Shown here one piece after another: positions 25,776-33,396 of a stretch of 42,408 nucleotides of DNA (position 1 is the first letter of the stretch; the number at the start of each line of letters is the position of its first letter). The stretch covers positions 1 through 42,408 of the forward strand of contig UBTA01000064.1 in assembly GCA_900468065.1 (NCBI GenBank). The letters run 5' to 3'. Position numbers and translations under genes: made by a program. The notes below the pieces were generated by a model that did not search any database, was not told the DNA's origin, and worked only from the letters and a program-made list of their open reading frames with translations. This stretch comes from Hyphomicrobiales bacterium (GTDB lineage: Bacteria; Pseudomonadota; Alphaproteobacteria; Rhizobiales; Rhizobiaceae).

Positions 25776-27428
25776 TCAGGATTGCGGTACGATCGGGTTT
25801 GCCGCCGCTGACGAGCGGCAGGCGGCAAACACGTCAAGCGCTGGATTGTAGACCTTTGTGATGACGTTCATCATCCCAAGCACGGTGTGGAACAGGTTGT
25901 CGTGCGAGGTTGTTGTATCGGCATAGGTCTGAAGGCAGCTCCGGTCCAGGCCCGTCAGCTGGGCATACTGGTCGGAGAACCAGGCGATGAAGGGCACATG
26001 CGTCTGCTCCGTGGGGGCAAACATGTAAGGCGCGCCGTGCAGGAACAATCCGTTCTCGCCAAGCGACTCGCCATGGTCCGACATGTAGATCATCGCTCCA
26101 TCGACGCTGTCCTGATGTTTTTTCAGAAGCTTGATCACCTCGGCCAGGTTATGGTCGGTGTAGAGGATCGAGTTGTCATAGGCGTTGACGATCTCTTGGC
26201 GCGAGCAATCCGACAGTTGCGGGGTGCGGCAATCGGGCGTGAACCGGCGGAATTCTTCCGGATACCGCTGATAATAGGCCGGGCCGTGGCTGCCCAGTTG
26301 GTGCAGCACGATCACCGTATTCTTGGTGATGCCGCCAAGCTTTTCATCGAGTTTGCCGAGGAAAATGTCGTCCAGGCAGCCGTCATCCATGCAGAGCGGG
26401 CTGTTCTTCTGTTTGGTCAGGCTGGCAAAACTGATGAGATCGGCGATGCCCTTGCTGCCGGTATTGTTGTCCCACCAATAACCGTCAACGCCGGCGCGGC
26501 GCAAAACGTCCATCAGTGTATCCGTGGACCGCGCCTTGCGGTCGGAATAGTCTTTTCTGCCATAAACCGAAAACATGCAGGGCAATGACACGGCCGTCGC
26601 TGTTCCGCAGCTCGTGGTTTTGGTGAAGTTGGTGACTCCAAGCGTTTTCAGTTCCGGATTGGTTTCCCTGTCATAGCCATTCAGGGAAAAATTCATGGCG
26701 CGGGCGGTTTCACCGGCGACGATAATGGTGACGACGGGTTTTTTCGCCCGCGCATACATTGGGCCGAGTTTTGCATCCGTGCCGAGCGGAGCCCGGACAA
26801 TGCCGATATCGCGATACGTGCTGACCCCGAGGCCGATTGCCGAGGTGATGGCCGCAAACGGTGTCAGCTTGGCCATCATGTCGCGATGCTCGCGGATGTT
26901 GGAGGATATTCCTGAATAGTTCGAGAGGATCAGCCCGATACACAGCGAGAGGCAGATCGCAATCACCGCGACGTTCACGAAGAATTTGCTGATGAAGGGA
27001 CGGTGCCGGATGCGGATCAGGCAGACCAGCACCGATGGCAGGATGCCATAGAAGAGGATATGCAGGACAAACGTGCCGGTGATCAGCGGTCCGGCTTCCT
27101 GCGGCGTCGTCACCACGGCGTTGCGGATCATGTCCTTGTCGATCATCACACCGAAGAAATCCGTGTAGTAGGAGGATATGGCCCCGGCGATCAGGAGGAA
27201 GACCAGAAACGGCTTGATCAGGTACTTGACCGAGAACAGCACCACGCCTGCAAAGACAAGCAAGGTGATCGCCGCAGCAAATGCGTAGAAGCCCAGGTGG
27301 AGACCGCCGAACACATAGAAGGCTTCGTTCCAGAACGTCAGGTTCTGGAGACACAGAATGAAGAGGGCGACGAGCAGGCTGAGCGGTATGCTGCCCATGC
27401 GGGGCCGCTTGAGTGAGTGAAAATTCAA
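25776..27428 (-). CDS. eptA: Lipid A phosphoethanolamine transferase (EptA-like)
   Basis: A 550-residue inner-membrane enzyme that transfers phosphoethanolamine from phosphatidylethanolamine to lipid A or another periplasmic acceptor, a change that lowers negative surface charge and raises polymyxin resistance. Five membrane segments fill the N-terminal 200 residues (LKRPRMGSIPLSLLVALFILC is the first). The sulfatase-type catalytic domain follows, with the nucleophile Thr in GETARAMNFSLNGYDRETNP (about Thr241) and metal ligands in HQLGSHGP and SDHGESLGENGLFLHG. The TTG at 27428 has GGAG 6 nt before it; ATG 27398 would remove the conserved LKRP segment, so a TTG start is likely. It stands alone, without a two-component regulator nearby. 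Confidence 0.88.
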   Translation of the reverse strand: MNFHSLKRPRMGSIPLSLLVALFILCLQNLTFWNEAFYVFGGLHLGFYAFAAAITLLVFAGVVLFSVKYLIKPFLVFLLIAGAISSYYTDFFGVMIDKDMIRNAVVTTPQEAGPLITGTFVLHILFYGILPSVLVCLIRIRHRPFISKFFVNVAVIAICLSLCIGLILSNYSGISSNIREHRDMMAKLTPFAAITSAIGLGVSTYRDIGIVRAPLGTDAKLGPMYARAKKPVVTIIVAGETARAMNFSLNGYDRETNPELKTLGVTNFTKTTSCGTATAVSLPCMFSVYGRKDYSDRKARSTDTLMDVLRRAGVDGYWWDNNTGSKGIADLISFASLTKQKNSPLCMDDGCLDDIFLGKLDEKLGGITKNTVIVLHQLGSHGPAYYQRYPEEFRRFTPDCRTPQLSDCSRQEIVNAYDNSILYTDHNLAEVIKLLKKHQDSVDGAMIYMSDHGESLGENGLFLHGAPYMFAPTEQTHVPFIAWFSDQYAQLTGLDRSCLQTYADTTTSHDNLFHTVLGMMNVITKVYNPALDVFAACRSSAAANPIVPQS

Positions 27429-27697
27429 AATGGGCTCCGGCAATCAAGGCAGGGATGGCGACAATCCCATTCTCTTGCTCTTGTCTGCTGACAGGAGGCT
27501 GAACGTCTGCGGCGTGGCGGTTTTCGTTGAAAACGCTTATAAACGCGAAGATGACAGCCAGGGCGGATAGCTTTGGGCACGCAGTGAGTTGGAGCCGCGC
27601 GCTGTTCAGCGCCCGGGCCGGCAAAAAGGGTAAGCAGGCCCACCGGACACGGCACTTCCAGCCTTATGGTAATCCCTGTGAACCGCAATGGCGATTT

Positions 27698-28693
27698 CTA
27701 GCGAAGACCCAAAGGGATTGATGTCCTGGCGATTGCTCCCGTGATGGTCATATCGATACCCACCCCTGCGCCAGCCGAAATGTTGGTGGTGCCGGATGCG
27801 ATCAGCAGGGGCTGGTCGAACGGTTTTTCCGGGAGCAGTTCGCCCTTGGCCCAGACCGCCTTGAGTGCCTTTGCATCCATGGGAGCGACGTTGACGTCGA
27901 TATCGGTGAGCGTGCCGGCGACGCGGTAGGGGCAGCGCCGCTTGCCGCAGTTGGCGCCGGCGGAGAATTGCCAGAGCGCGTAAGCATCCCAGTTGCCCAT
28001 CGGGAAGACATTGCGGATGCCGGGCTTGTAGCGGGCATACCACAGCGGCAGGCGCGACAGGATCGGGAAGCGGTCGCGGTTGGCAGCGATGTATCTGGCG
28101 GTGGTGTGATTGGTATAGAGTATCGGGTAACGGCCGGTGCGGGTCTTGATATGGCCGGCAAAAATGGCGGCGTCTTCCAGCGACATGTATTTTTCTGGAT
28201 CGATGCCCTCGATATCGAGCGCCATCAGTTCATCGTCGCGCGGCTGGGCATAGTCGAGGAAATGATTGGCCTGGTCGACCGGGTTACCGGGACGGGCGAG
28301 ATGGTAGGCGCCCCAGGAAAGTCCGCTCGCCCGGGCGACGAGACGGCGGGTCTGGTAGAGTTCGCGGCTGACGGCGTATTTGCGCCACATCGTCTTGCAG
28401 TGCGCCACGGTGTCGCCGGCGTGATCGCCGGTGCAGTCAAAGCTCTCCGGCAGGCCATCGGATGCCTTGGAGATGAAGCCGGCGATGCGCTTGTCCTTCA
28501 GCATCGCATCCCAGTCGATGATGTTGAGTTCATAGGCATCGATGACCAGCGCATGGTCAGATGATTTCCACGGCATCAGATCGCGGGCCGATGTTACGTT
28601 CGGGGTCAGGGTGCCATCGGAAAGCAGCGCGACACCGAGGAAAGCGGCGAGGCGGAAAAACTTGCCCAATCCTGTGCTTCGGCGCTTTTCCAT
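27698..28693 (-). CDS. GH25 family muramidase-like protein
   Basis: A 331-residue exported protein with a glycoside-hydrolase-25 (lysozyme) domain. Residues 1-36 carry a hydrophobic signal segment (FFRLAAFLGVALLSDG). The domain starts at VIDAYELNIIDWDAM (Asp52) and has GFISKASDG, the LSWGAYHLARPGNPVDQANHFLD strand and the catalytic pair in LMALDIEGID (Asp160, Glu162), followed by GRYPILYTNH and PLWYARY. GH25 enzymes cut the beta-1,4 bond in peptidoglycan. The insert with paired cysteines (CTGDHAGDTVAHC) and NCGKRRC suggests disulfides in the periplasm. About 70 residues follow the fold with no recognised domain. The start at ATG 28693 is preferred over the long upstream frame because it begins the signal peptide. 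It is divergent from the BA14K gene. Confidence 0.82.
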   Translation of the reverse strand: MEKRRSTGLGKFFRLAAFLGVALLSDGTLTPNVTSARDLMPWKSSDHALVIDAYELNIIDWDAMLKDKRIAGFISKASDGLPESFDCTGDHAGDTVAHCKTMWRKYAVSRELYQTRRLVARASGLSWGAYHLARPGNPVDQANHFLDYAQPRDDELMALDIEGIDPEKYMSLEDAAIFAGHIKTRTGRYPILYTNHTTARYIAANRDRFPILSRLPLWYARYKPGIRNVFPMGNWDAYALWQFSAGANCGKRRCPYRVAGTLTDIDVNVAPMDAKALKAVWAKGELLPEKPFDQPLLIASGTTNISAGAGVGIDMTITGAIARTSIPLGLR

Positions 28694-28853
28694 CACATGA
28701 GGGTGCGGAAAGATGGTTAACCGAGCCTTAACACGTCTGGCGCGAATTCTTCGGACGTGATTAGTTGTAGTTGGCCGTGGAACAAACGCTGCTGCAAATC
28801 GTTCTATCGCCAAGACAATATTGTCCGATAGCACATGAAATGGAGGAGCCCAT

Positions 28854-29315
28854 ATGGGTGTTTTCAAGATGAGGATGGCATCGCTGGCGTTGTCTGCCGT
28901 GTTGCTGGCGACGTCATTTGCGCCATCGCACGCCTTCACGCAAATCCCGGTGCCTGTCCAGGCTGACCGTACCAATGTGGAAACCGTCCAATATAACCGT
29001 CAGAGCGACCGACGTTACAGGCCCCGTTACGATAACCGCCGTGGATACTATCGGCGGGGTGGTTATAACTACTACAACGGCCACCGCGGTTATAATTACT
29101 ACCGTCCTGGTTACCGCGAATATAATGGCATGTGGTTCCCGCTCGGCGCATTTGCTGCCGGTGCGATCATCGGTGGAGCAGTTGCCCAGCCTCCCGTGCG
29201 CTATGGCGGCAGCCATGTCGAATGGTGCGCCAACCGCTATCGCAGCTATCGTGCCTACGACAATACGTATCAGCCGAACAACGGCCCGCGCAGGCAGTGC
29301 AATTCGCCTTACTGA
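28854..29315 (+). CDS. BA14K family exported protein
   Basis: A 153-residue exported protein. Residues 1-27 form a signal peptide (ALSAVLLATSFAPSHA). The middle is Arg/Tyr/Gly/Asn-rich (RRGYYRRGGYNYYNGHRGYNYYRPGY), then a glycine-rich membrane-like GAFAAGAIIGGAVA, and the C-terminal 33 residues are the BA14K signature (HVEWCANRYRSYRAYDNTYQ, then a conserved PRRQC). The Brucella prototype is an immunoreactive, lectin-like 14-kDa protein; function in rhizobia is not established. GGAGGAG lies 5 nt before ATG 28854. A strong terminator follows at 29344-29373. The Tyr/Arg repeats are low-complexity and would give a sticky, basic exposed region. Confidence 0.85.
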   Translation: MGVFKMRMASLALSAVLLATSFAPSHAFTQIPVPVQADRTNVETVQYNRQSDRRYRPRYDNRRGYYRRGGYNYYNGHRGYNYYRPGYREYNGMWFPLGAFAAGAIIGGAVAQPPVRYGGSHVEWCANRYRSYRAYDNTYQPNNGPRRQCNSPY

Positions 29316-29343
29316 CACGATGATTTGATCAGCACAGACTTTC

Positions 29344-29373
29344 GGCCGGGGACTTTGTCTCCGGCCATTTTTT
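29344..29373 (+). terminator. Rho-independent terminator of the BA14K gene
   Basis: GGCCGGGGAC (29344-29353) pairs with GTCTCCGGCC (29357-29366) with one G-T pair and a 3-nt loop, then ATTTTTTC follows. It lies 28 nt beyond the stop of the plus-strand BA14K gene and ends just before the stop of the convergent zntB-like gene. Confidence 0.9.
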
Positions 29374-29375
29374 CG

Positions 29376-30368
29376 TCAGAGAATGCCGATCCGCTTCAGG
29401 ATCGTCCATGCCACGCCCATCGACATCATGATCAGGAAACCGGCAAGCAGCGTGCCGTGAATGCCTTCGGCAAAGGGCAAGCCGCTGGTGTTCATGCCGA
29501 AAAAACCGGTGACGAGCGTCGGCGGCAGGAGGAAAGCCGTCATCAACGACAGGATATAGAGATGGCGGTTGGTCTCCGAGGAGAGCTTGCTGTCGATCTC
29601 TTCATGCAAAAGGCGGGCGCGTTCCTGCAGTGCGAAAACATCCCGGTCGACCGCTTCCAGCCTGTCCGACAAGCGTTCGGCAACGTCGATAAAGCCATCA
29701 GGCACTTCGTCTTCTTCCGATGTCCCGGCGCGACGCAGCAGGGCGAGCAGCGTGCGCAAGTGCCGGTGCAGGCGAACGGCGGTTCGCCGAAGCGGCGCCA
29801 GCCGCGGCTGATGATTGTGACCTGCCTCGCCATAGACATCGTCCTCGATGATGTTGAGCTCTTCCGTCAGTTCGAGCACCAGGCTGATCAGCGTGCGCTG
29901 GAATTCGACCACCATCATCTCGAACAGATCGATCGGGCGGGCGCAGCGGGCGTTCTTTTCGACGGCCGCCTTGACCCGGTCGATGCTGCGCAGCGGATGC
30001 AGCCGCGTGGTGATGATGATCTTTTCGGTGACGGCAAAATGCAGCCAGCCGATGGTTTTCGTCTCGGCATCGAAGGTGCGCTCGAAATCGACCAGCGTGC
30101 CATAGACGATATCGTCGGAAATGGTCACCGCAGCCTGCGTGTCATGGCTGGTCAGCGTCGAAAGGGTGCTTGTCGGCAGGGTGGTGATGCGTTCGATCAG
30201 GGCAGGGGTGCGTGCGTCGCTGAGCGCCAGATGCAGCCAGACCCAGCCGTCGCCCTCCATCAGCGCACCGATCGACGAATCGGCGGCGATCCGCACGCAA
30301 CGGCTTTCGCCCGGCAGGAAGCGATAGGCCCAGACGAGCCCCGGTATTTCGGACGAGATCAGATTCAT
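29376..30368 (-). CDS. CorA/ZntB-family divalent metal transporter
   Basis: A 330-residue transporter of the CorA superfamily, ZntB branch. The N-terminal 260 residues form the cytoplasmic funnel (LVWAYRFLPGESRCVRI, GWVWLHLALSDARTP, the long helix with LVLELTEELNIIEDDVYGE). The last 70 hold two membrane segments, and the pore signature FGMN follows the first one (LMTAFLLPPTLVTGFFGMNTSGLPF). Members import or export Zn2+, Mg2+ or Co2+; the GMN motif is followed by TSGLPF, as in ZntB. ATG 30368 was chosen over ATG 30416, which would add PLPGQC-type residues without a ribosome binding site. It is divergent from the acyl-CoA dehydrogenase operon and convergent with the BA14K gene. Confidence 0.87.
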   Translation of the reverse strand: MNLISSEIPGLVWAYRFLPGESRCVRIAADSSIGALMEGDGWVWLHLALSDARTPALIERITTLPTSTLSTLTSHDTQAAVTISDDIVYGTLVDFERTFDAETKTIGWLHFAVTEKIIITTRLHPLRSIDRVKAAVEKNARCARPIDLFEMMVVEFQRTLISLVLELTEELNIIEDDVYGEAGHNHQPRLAPLRRTAVRLHRHLRTLLALLRRAGTSEEDEVPDGFIDVAERLSDRLEAVDRDVFALQERARLLHEEIDSKLSSETNRHLYILSLMTAFLLPPTLVTGFFGMNTSGLPFAEGIHGTLLAGFLIMMSMGVAWTILKRIGIL

Positions 30369-30470
30369 GCGGCATTGTCCCGGGAGAGGCCAGACTTCGC
30401 TGTATGCAGTTTTCATGACAGTTTTGTTACAGGCTTGCCCACGAGCCGGGATAATGGCGTCAGATCAAAT

Positions 30471-30494
30471 ATTGACGTTTACGTAAAAATCAAT
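30471..30494. promoter_or_regulatory. 24-bp symmetric operator, MerR/LiuR-type
   Basis: ATTGA (30471-30475) and TCAAT (30490-30494) flank a TTTACGTAAA core (30478-30487), all symmetric about 30482.5. Only the two positions on each side between arm and core do not match. It lies 80-100 bp before the acyl-CoA dehydrogenase start. The core resembles the LiuR (MerR family) consensus that I recall for branched-chain amino acid and fatty acid breakdown genes; the assignment is inference. No LiuR gene is in the window. Confidence 0.6.
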
Positions 30495-30572
30495 AATTTC
30501 GGGATCAACAAACAAGCCATTGCTGGACGGACGTACGGCAATGTTGTCAGGTGACCGCAGGAGGAGACGACG

Positions 30573-32354
30573 ATGTACAAGGCACCGGTTGAGGATATTC
30601 TGTTCACGCTGAAACATGTGGCTGGACTGAGTGAGGATCTTGCCGCAGGCATTTTCGGCGATCTCGATGAGGATCTGGTCGATGCGATCGTCGGTGAAGC
30701 CGGCCGCTTTGCCACCGAAGAGGTCGCACCGCTCGCCGATATCGGCGACCGGCAGGGCTCCAAACTCGTCGATGGCAAGGTGCAGATTCCGGAAGGCTGG
30801 GCCGATCTCTATCGCAACTGGGCAGCCGGCGGCTGGAACAGTCTGACGGCGCCGGAAGAATTCGGCGGCCAGGCGCTGCCGCATATGCTGCATATTGCGG
30901 CCATGGAGTTCTGGAACGCCGGCTCGATGGCCTTTGCGCTGGCGCCGATGCTGACCATGGGCGCTGTCGATGCGCTGGAAAAGCATGGGTCCGCAACTTT
31001 AAAATCAACCTTCCTCGCCAAGATGATTTCAGGCGAATGGACCGGGACAATGAACCTGACGGAACCGCATGCCGGTTCCGACCTCGGCGTGTTGAAAACC
31101 CGCGCCGAGCGCCGTGACGACGGCACATACCGGATTTTCGGCCAAAAGATCTTCATCACCTGGGGCGACCATGAGGTCACCGATAATATCGTCCATCTGG
31201 TGCTGGCGCGGATCGCCGGTGCGCCGGAGGGAACGCGCGGCATCTCGCTGTTCCTGGTGCCGAAATTCCTCGTCAACGCGGACGGATCGCTTGGCTCCCG
31301 CAACGATCTGTTCTGCCATTCTCTGGAACACAAGCTCGGCATCCATGCCTCGCCGACCTGCACCATGGTCTATGGCGACGGCCGGTTCGGCGATGAGAAG
31401 GGCGCCGTCGGCTATCTCGTCGGCGAGGAGAATAAAGGCCTCAACTGCATGTTCACGATGATGAACAATGCCCGTCTTGCCGTTGGCATACAGGGCGTGG
31501 CGATGGCCGATGCGGCCACCCAGCATGCGCTCAACTATGCCCGCGAGCGCACGCAGGGCAAGGCGCCCGGCTGGAAGGGCACCGGCATGAGCCCGATCAT
31601 CGAGCATCCGGATATCGCCCGCACGCTCTTGACCATGAAGGCCCTGACCCAGGGCGCCCGCGCCATCGCGCTGACCTGCGCCCGCGCAGTCGATCGGGCG
31701 CATGTGTCGGAAGGGGACGAGGCCCACCACTGGCAGGAGCGCTCCAGCTTGCTCACCCCGATCGCCAAGTCCTTCGGCACCGATGTCGGTGTCGATGCCG
31801 CCTCGATGGGCATCCAGGTGCATGGCGGCATGGGCTTCATCGAGGAGACCGGTGCCGCGCGTTATCTGCGCGATGCCCGGATCGCGCCGATCTACGAAGG
31901 CACCAACGGCATTCAGGCGATCGATCTCGTCACCCGCAAGCTGCCTTTGTCCGATGGCGGCCATGTGCGCGGTTTCATCGCCGAATTGAAGGCGGTGGCC
32001 GAAGAGGTCGGTTCCTCCAACCTCGCCGATTTCGGCGAAACCGGCAGCCGTCTCGACGATGCGATTGCCGATCTGGAAGAAACGACTGAGTGGCTTTTGG
32101 CGCGGCTCGCCGAAGGCAAATCCGCCGATGCCCTTGCCGGCGCCACCGCCTATCAGCGGCTGTTCGGCCTGACCCTGACGGGCGTCTATCTCGCCAAGGG
32201 TGGGTTGGCGGAAGCGGGCGATGATGGCCGCGATGCCCGCATCGCGCTTTGCCGTTTTGCCGCCGAAAACCTGTTGTCCGAAACCGCGGCGCTGAAAAAC
32301 AGCATCGTCACCGGTGCTGCAAGCCTAGCTGCCGCCCGTATCGCACTCGCCTGA
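30573..32354 (+). CDS. Acyl-CoA dehydrogenase with C-terminal extension (DmdC/FadE-like)
   Basis: A 593-residue flavoprotein that introduces the 2,3 double bond in an acyl-CoA. It belongs to the long subfamily with the ACDH C-terminal domain (about residues 460-590), which includes DmdC (methylmercaptopropionyl-CoA dehydrogenase). Flavin-binding motifs TMNLTEPHAGSDLGVLKTRA and KIFITWGDHE are in the middle; the catalytic base is Glu442 in IYEGTNGIQAIDLV. An extra insert HKLGIHASPTCTMVYGDG is a subfamily trait. The start ATG 30573 has GGAGGAG 10-12 nt upstream. A crotonase gene follows 25 nt after the stop, so the two form an operon for consecutive steps of beta-oxidation. The substrate is not set by sequence; no DmdA or DmdB gene is nearby. 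Confidence 0.92.
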   Translation: MYKAPVEDILFTLKHVAGLSEDLAAGIFGDLDEDLVDAIVGEAGRFATEEVAPLADIGDRQGSKLVDGKVQIPEGWADLYRNWAAGGWNSLTAPEEFGGQALPHMLHIAAMEFWNAGSMAFALAPMLTMGAVDALEKHGSATLKSTFLAKMISGEWTGTMNLTEPHAGSDLGVLKTRAERRDDGTYRIFGQKIFITWGDHEVTDNIVHLVLARIAGAPEGTRGISLFLVPKFLVNADGSLGSRNDLFCHSLEHKLGIHASPTCTMVYGDGRFGDEKGAVGYLVGEENKGLNCMFTMMNNARLAVGIQGVAMADAATQHALNYARERTQGKAPGWKGTGMSPIIEHPDIARTLLTMKALTQGARAIALTCARAVDRAHVSEGDEAHHWQERSSLLTPIAKSFGTDVGVDAASMGIQVHGGMGFIEETGAARYLRDARIAPIYEGTNGIQAIDLVTRKLPLSDGGHVRGFIAELKAVAEEVGSSNLADFGETGSRLDDAIADLEETTEWLLARLAEGKSADALAGATAYQRLFGLTLTGVYLAKGGLAEAGDDGRDARIALCRFAAENLLSETAALKNSIVTGAASLAAARIALA

Positions 32355-32379
32355 TTGCCAAGACCTGAAGGAGACGACC

Positions 32380-33132
32380 ATGACCGATGATGTTCTGATC
32401 GAACGGCCCGAAGCCTATCCGGGCGTTCAGGTGATCCGCTTCAACCGGCCGGCCAAGAAGAATGCCATCACCCGGGCGATGTACGCCAAGATGGCCAATG
32501 CGCTGACGGTCGCAGGCACAGACGATGCCATCCGCGTCACGGCCTTTCTCGGCACCGAAGGCTGCTTCTCGGCGGGTAACGACATGGCTGATTTCATGGC
32601 TTTCGCCATGGGCGGATCGATGGGGCAGGAGGTCATCGAGTTTCTGAAGGCTCTGGCGAGTGCGGCAAAGCCGGTCGTCTCCGGCGTCGACGGCCTGGCG
32701 ATCGGCATCGGCACGACCATCCATCTCCATTGCGACCTGACGATCGCCTCGGACCGTTCGATCTTCAAGACGCCCTTCGTCGATCTGGCGCTGGTGCCGG
32801 AAGCGGCCTCCAGCCTGATCGTGCCGCGCATCGCCGGTCATCAGCGCGCATTTGCACTTCTGGCCGCTGGCGAGCCCTTCACGGCGGCAGAGGCGCAGGA
32901 AGCCGGACTGATCTGGAAGATCTCCGGTGCCGATGCCATCGAGGAAGAGGTGCTGTCGCTTGCCGCAAGCCTGGCGAAAAAGCCGCCGGAAGCCCTGCGC
33001 ATCGCCCGCGACCTCATTCGCGGCGACCGGTCCGACGTCCTCGCCCGCATCGACGAGGAGGCAAAACACTTCGCCGCACAGTTGAAGAGCGCAGAAGCGC
33101 GCGCCGCCTTCGAGGCTTTCATGCGCCGCTAA
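32380..33132 (+). CDS. Crotonase-family enoyl-CoA hydratase/isomerase
   Basis: A 250-residue crotonase-fold protein that acts on enoyl-CoA after the preceding dehydrogenase. It has the CoA-binding FSAGNDMADF motif (residues 63-72) and AAKPVVSGVDGLAIGIGTTIHLHCDLTIAS. The active-site loop reads TPFVDLALVPEAASS, with Glu141 in the place used by delta3-delta2-enoyl-CoA isomerases. The two acidic residues of classical hydratases (PE...GAGGTQ) are not both present. I therefore suspect an isomerase or an atypical hydratase, despite the usual automatic name. GAAGGAGAC lies 6 nt before ATG 32380. It is the second gene of the operon, and the repeat at 33137-33265 follows directly. Confidence 0.88.
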   Translation: MTDDVLIERPEAYPGVQVIRFNRPAKKNAITRAMYAKMANALTVAGTDDAIRVTAFLGTEGCFSAGNDMADFMAFAMGGSMGQEVIEFLKALASAAKPVVSGVDGLAIGIGTTIHLHCDLTIASDRSIFKTPFVDLALVPEAASSLIVPRIAGHQRAFALLAAGEPFTAAEAQEAGLIWKISGADAIEEEVLSLAASLAKKPPEALRIARDLIRGDRSDVLARIDEEAKHFAAQLKSAEARAAFEAFMRR

Positions 33133-33136
33133 CTTA

Positions 33137-33265
33137 CTCTTCTCCCCATCGGGGAGAAGGTGGCCCGCAGGGCCGGATGAGGGGGAGCCGCACGCTTCGA
33201 GTGCGCCGAAACGCCCCTTCATCGCCTCGCTTTACTCGGCACTTCTCCCCAAGGGGAGAAGAGGG
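33137..33265. repeat. Palindromic intergenic repeat, copy 2 (inverse of copy 1)
   Basis: The left part (33139-33186) is nearly the reverse complement of 25258-25309: CTTCTCCCC/GGGGAGAAG hairpin, GGCC-spaced GGCCCGCAGGGCC and GGATGAGGGGG. A second hairpin CTTCTCCCC/GGGGAGAAG lies at 33242-33261. Between them is a 60-bp spacer unlike that of copy 1. It lies right after the crotonase gene, so like copy 1 it is at the 3' end of a two-gene operon. Confidence 0.85.
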
Positions 33266-33396
33266 AACCCGTCGCCCGGCCTTGAGATTCATATACCAAC
33301 CCGACCTTGCCGGACGGTAGGGTGTGCCCCATATTGAAAACCGTTGCGTGGAGGAATTTTGGCATCGGAGGCATGCCGCCAACCAAGGGTTCGTCC

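Noticed and set aside
29325..30554. 409-codon plus-strand frame over the ZntB-like gene
   Set aside because: It is antisense to a protein with the FGMN pore motif, and it overlaps a terminator and the operator.
30573..33132. Operon as a DMSP demethylation (dmdCD) unit
   Set aside because: No dmdA or dmdB gene is present, and the dehydrogenase subfamily also covers ordinary acyl-CoA substrates; kept only as an alternative.
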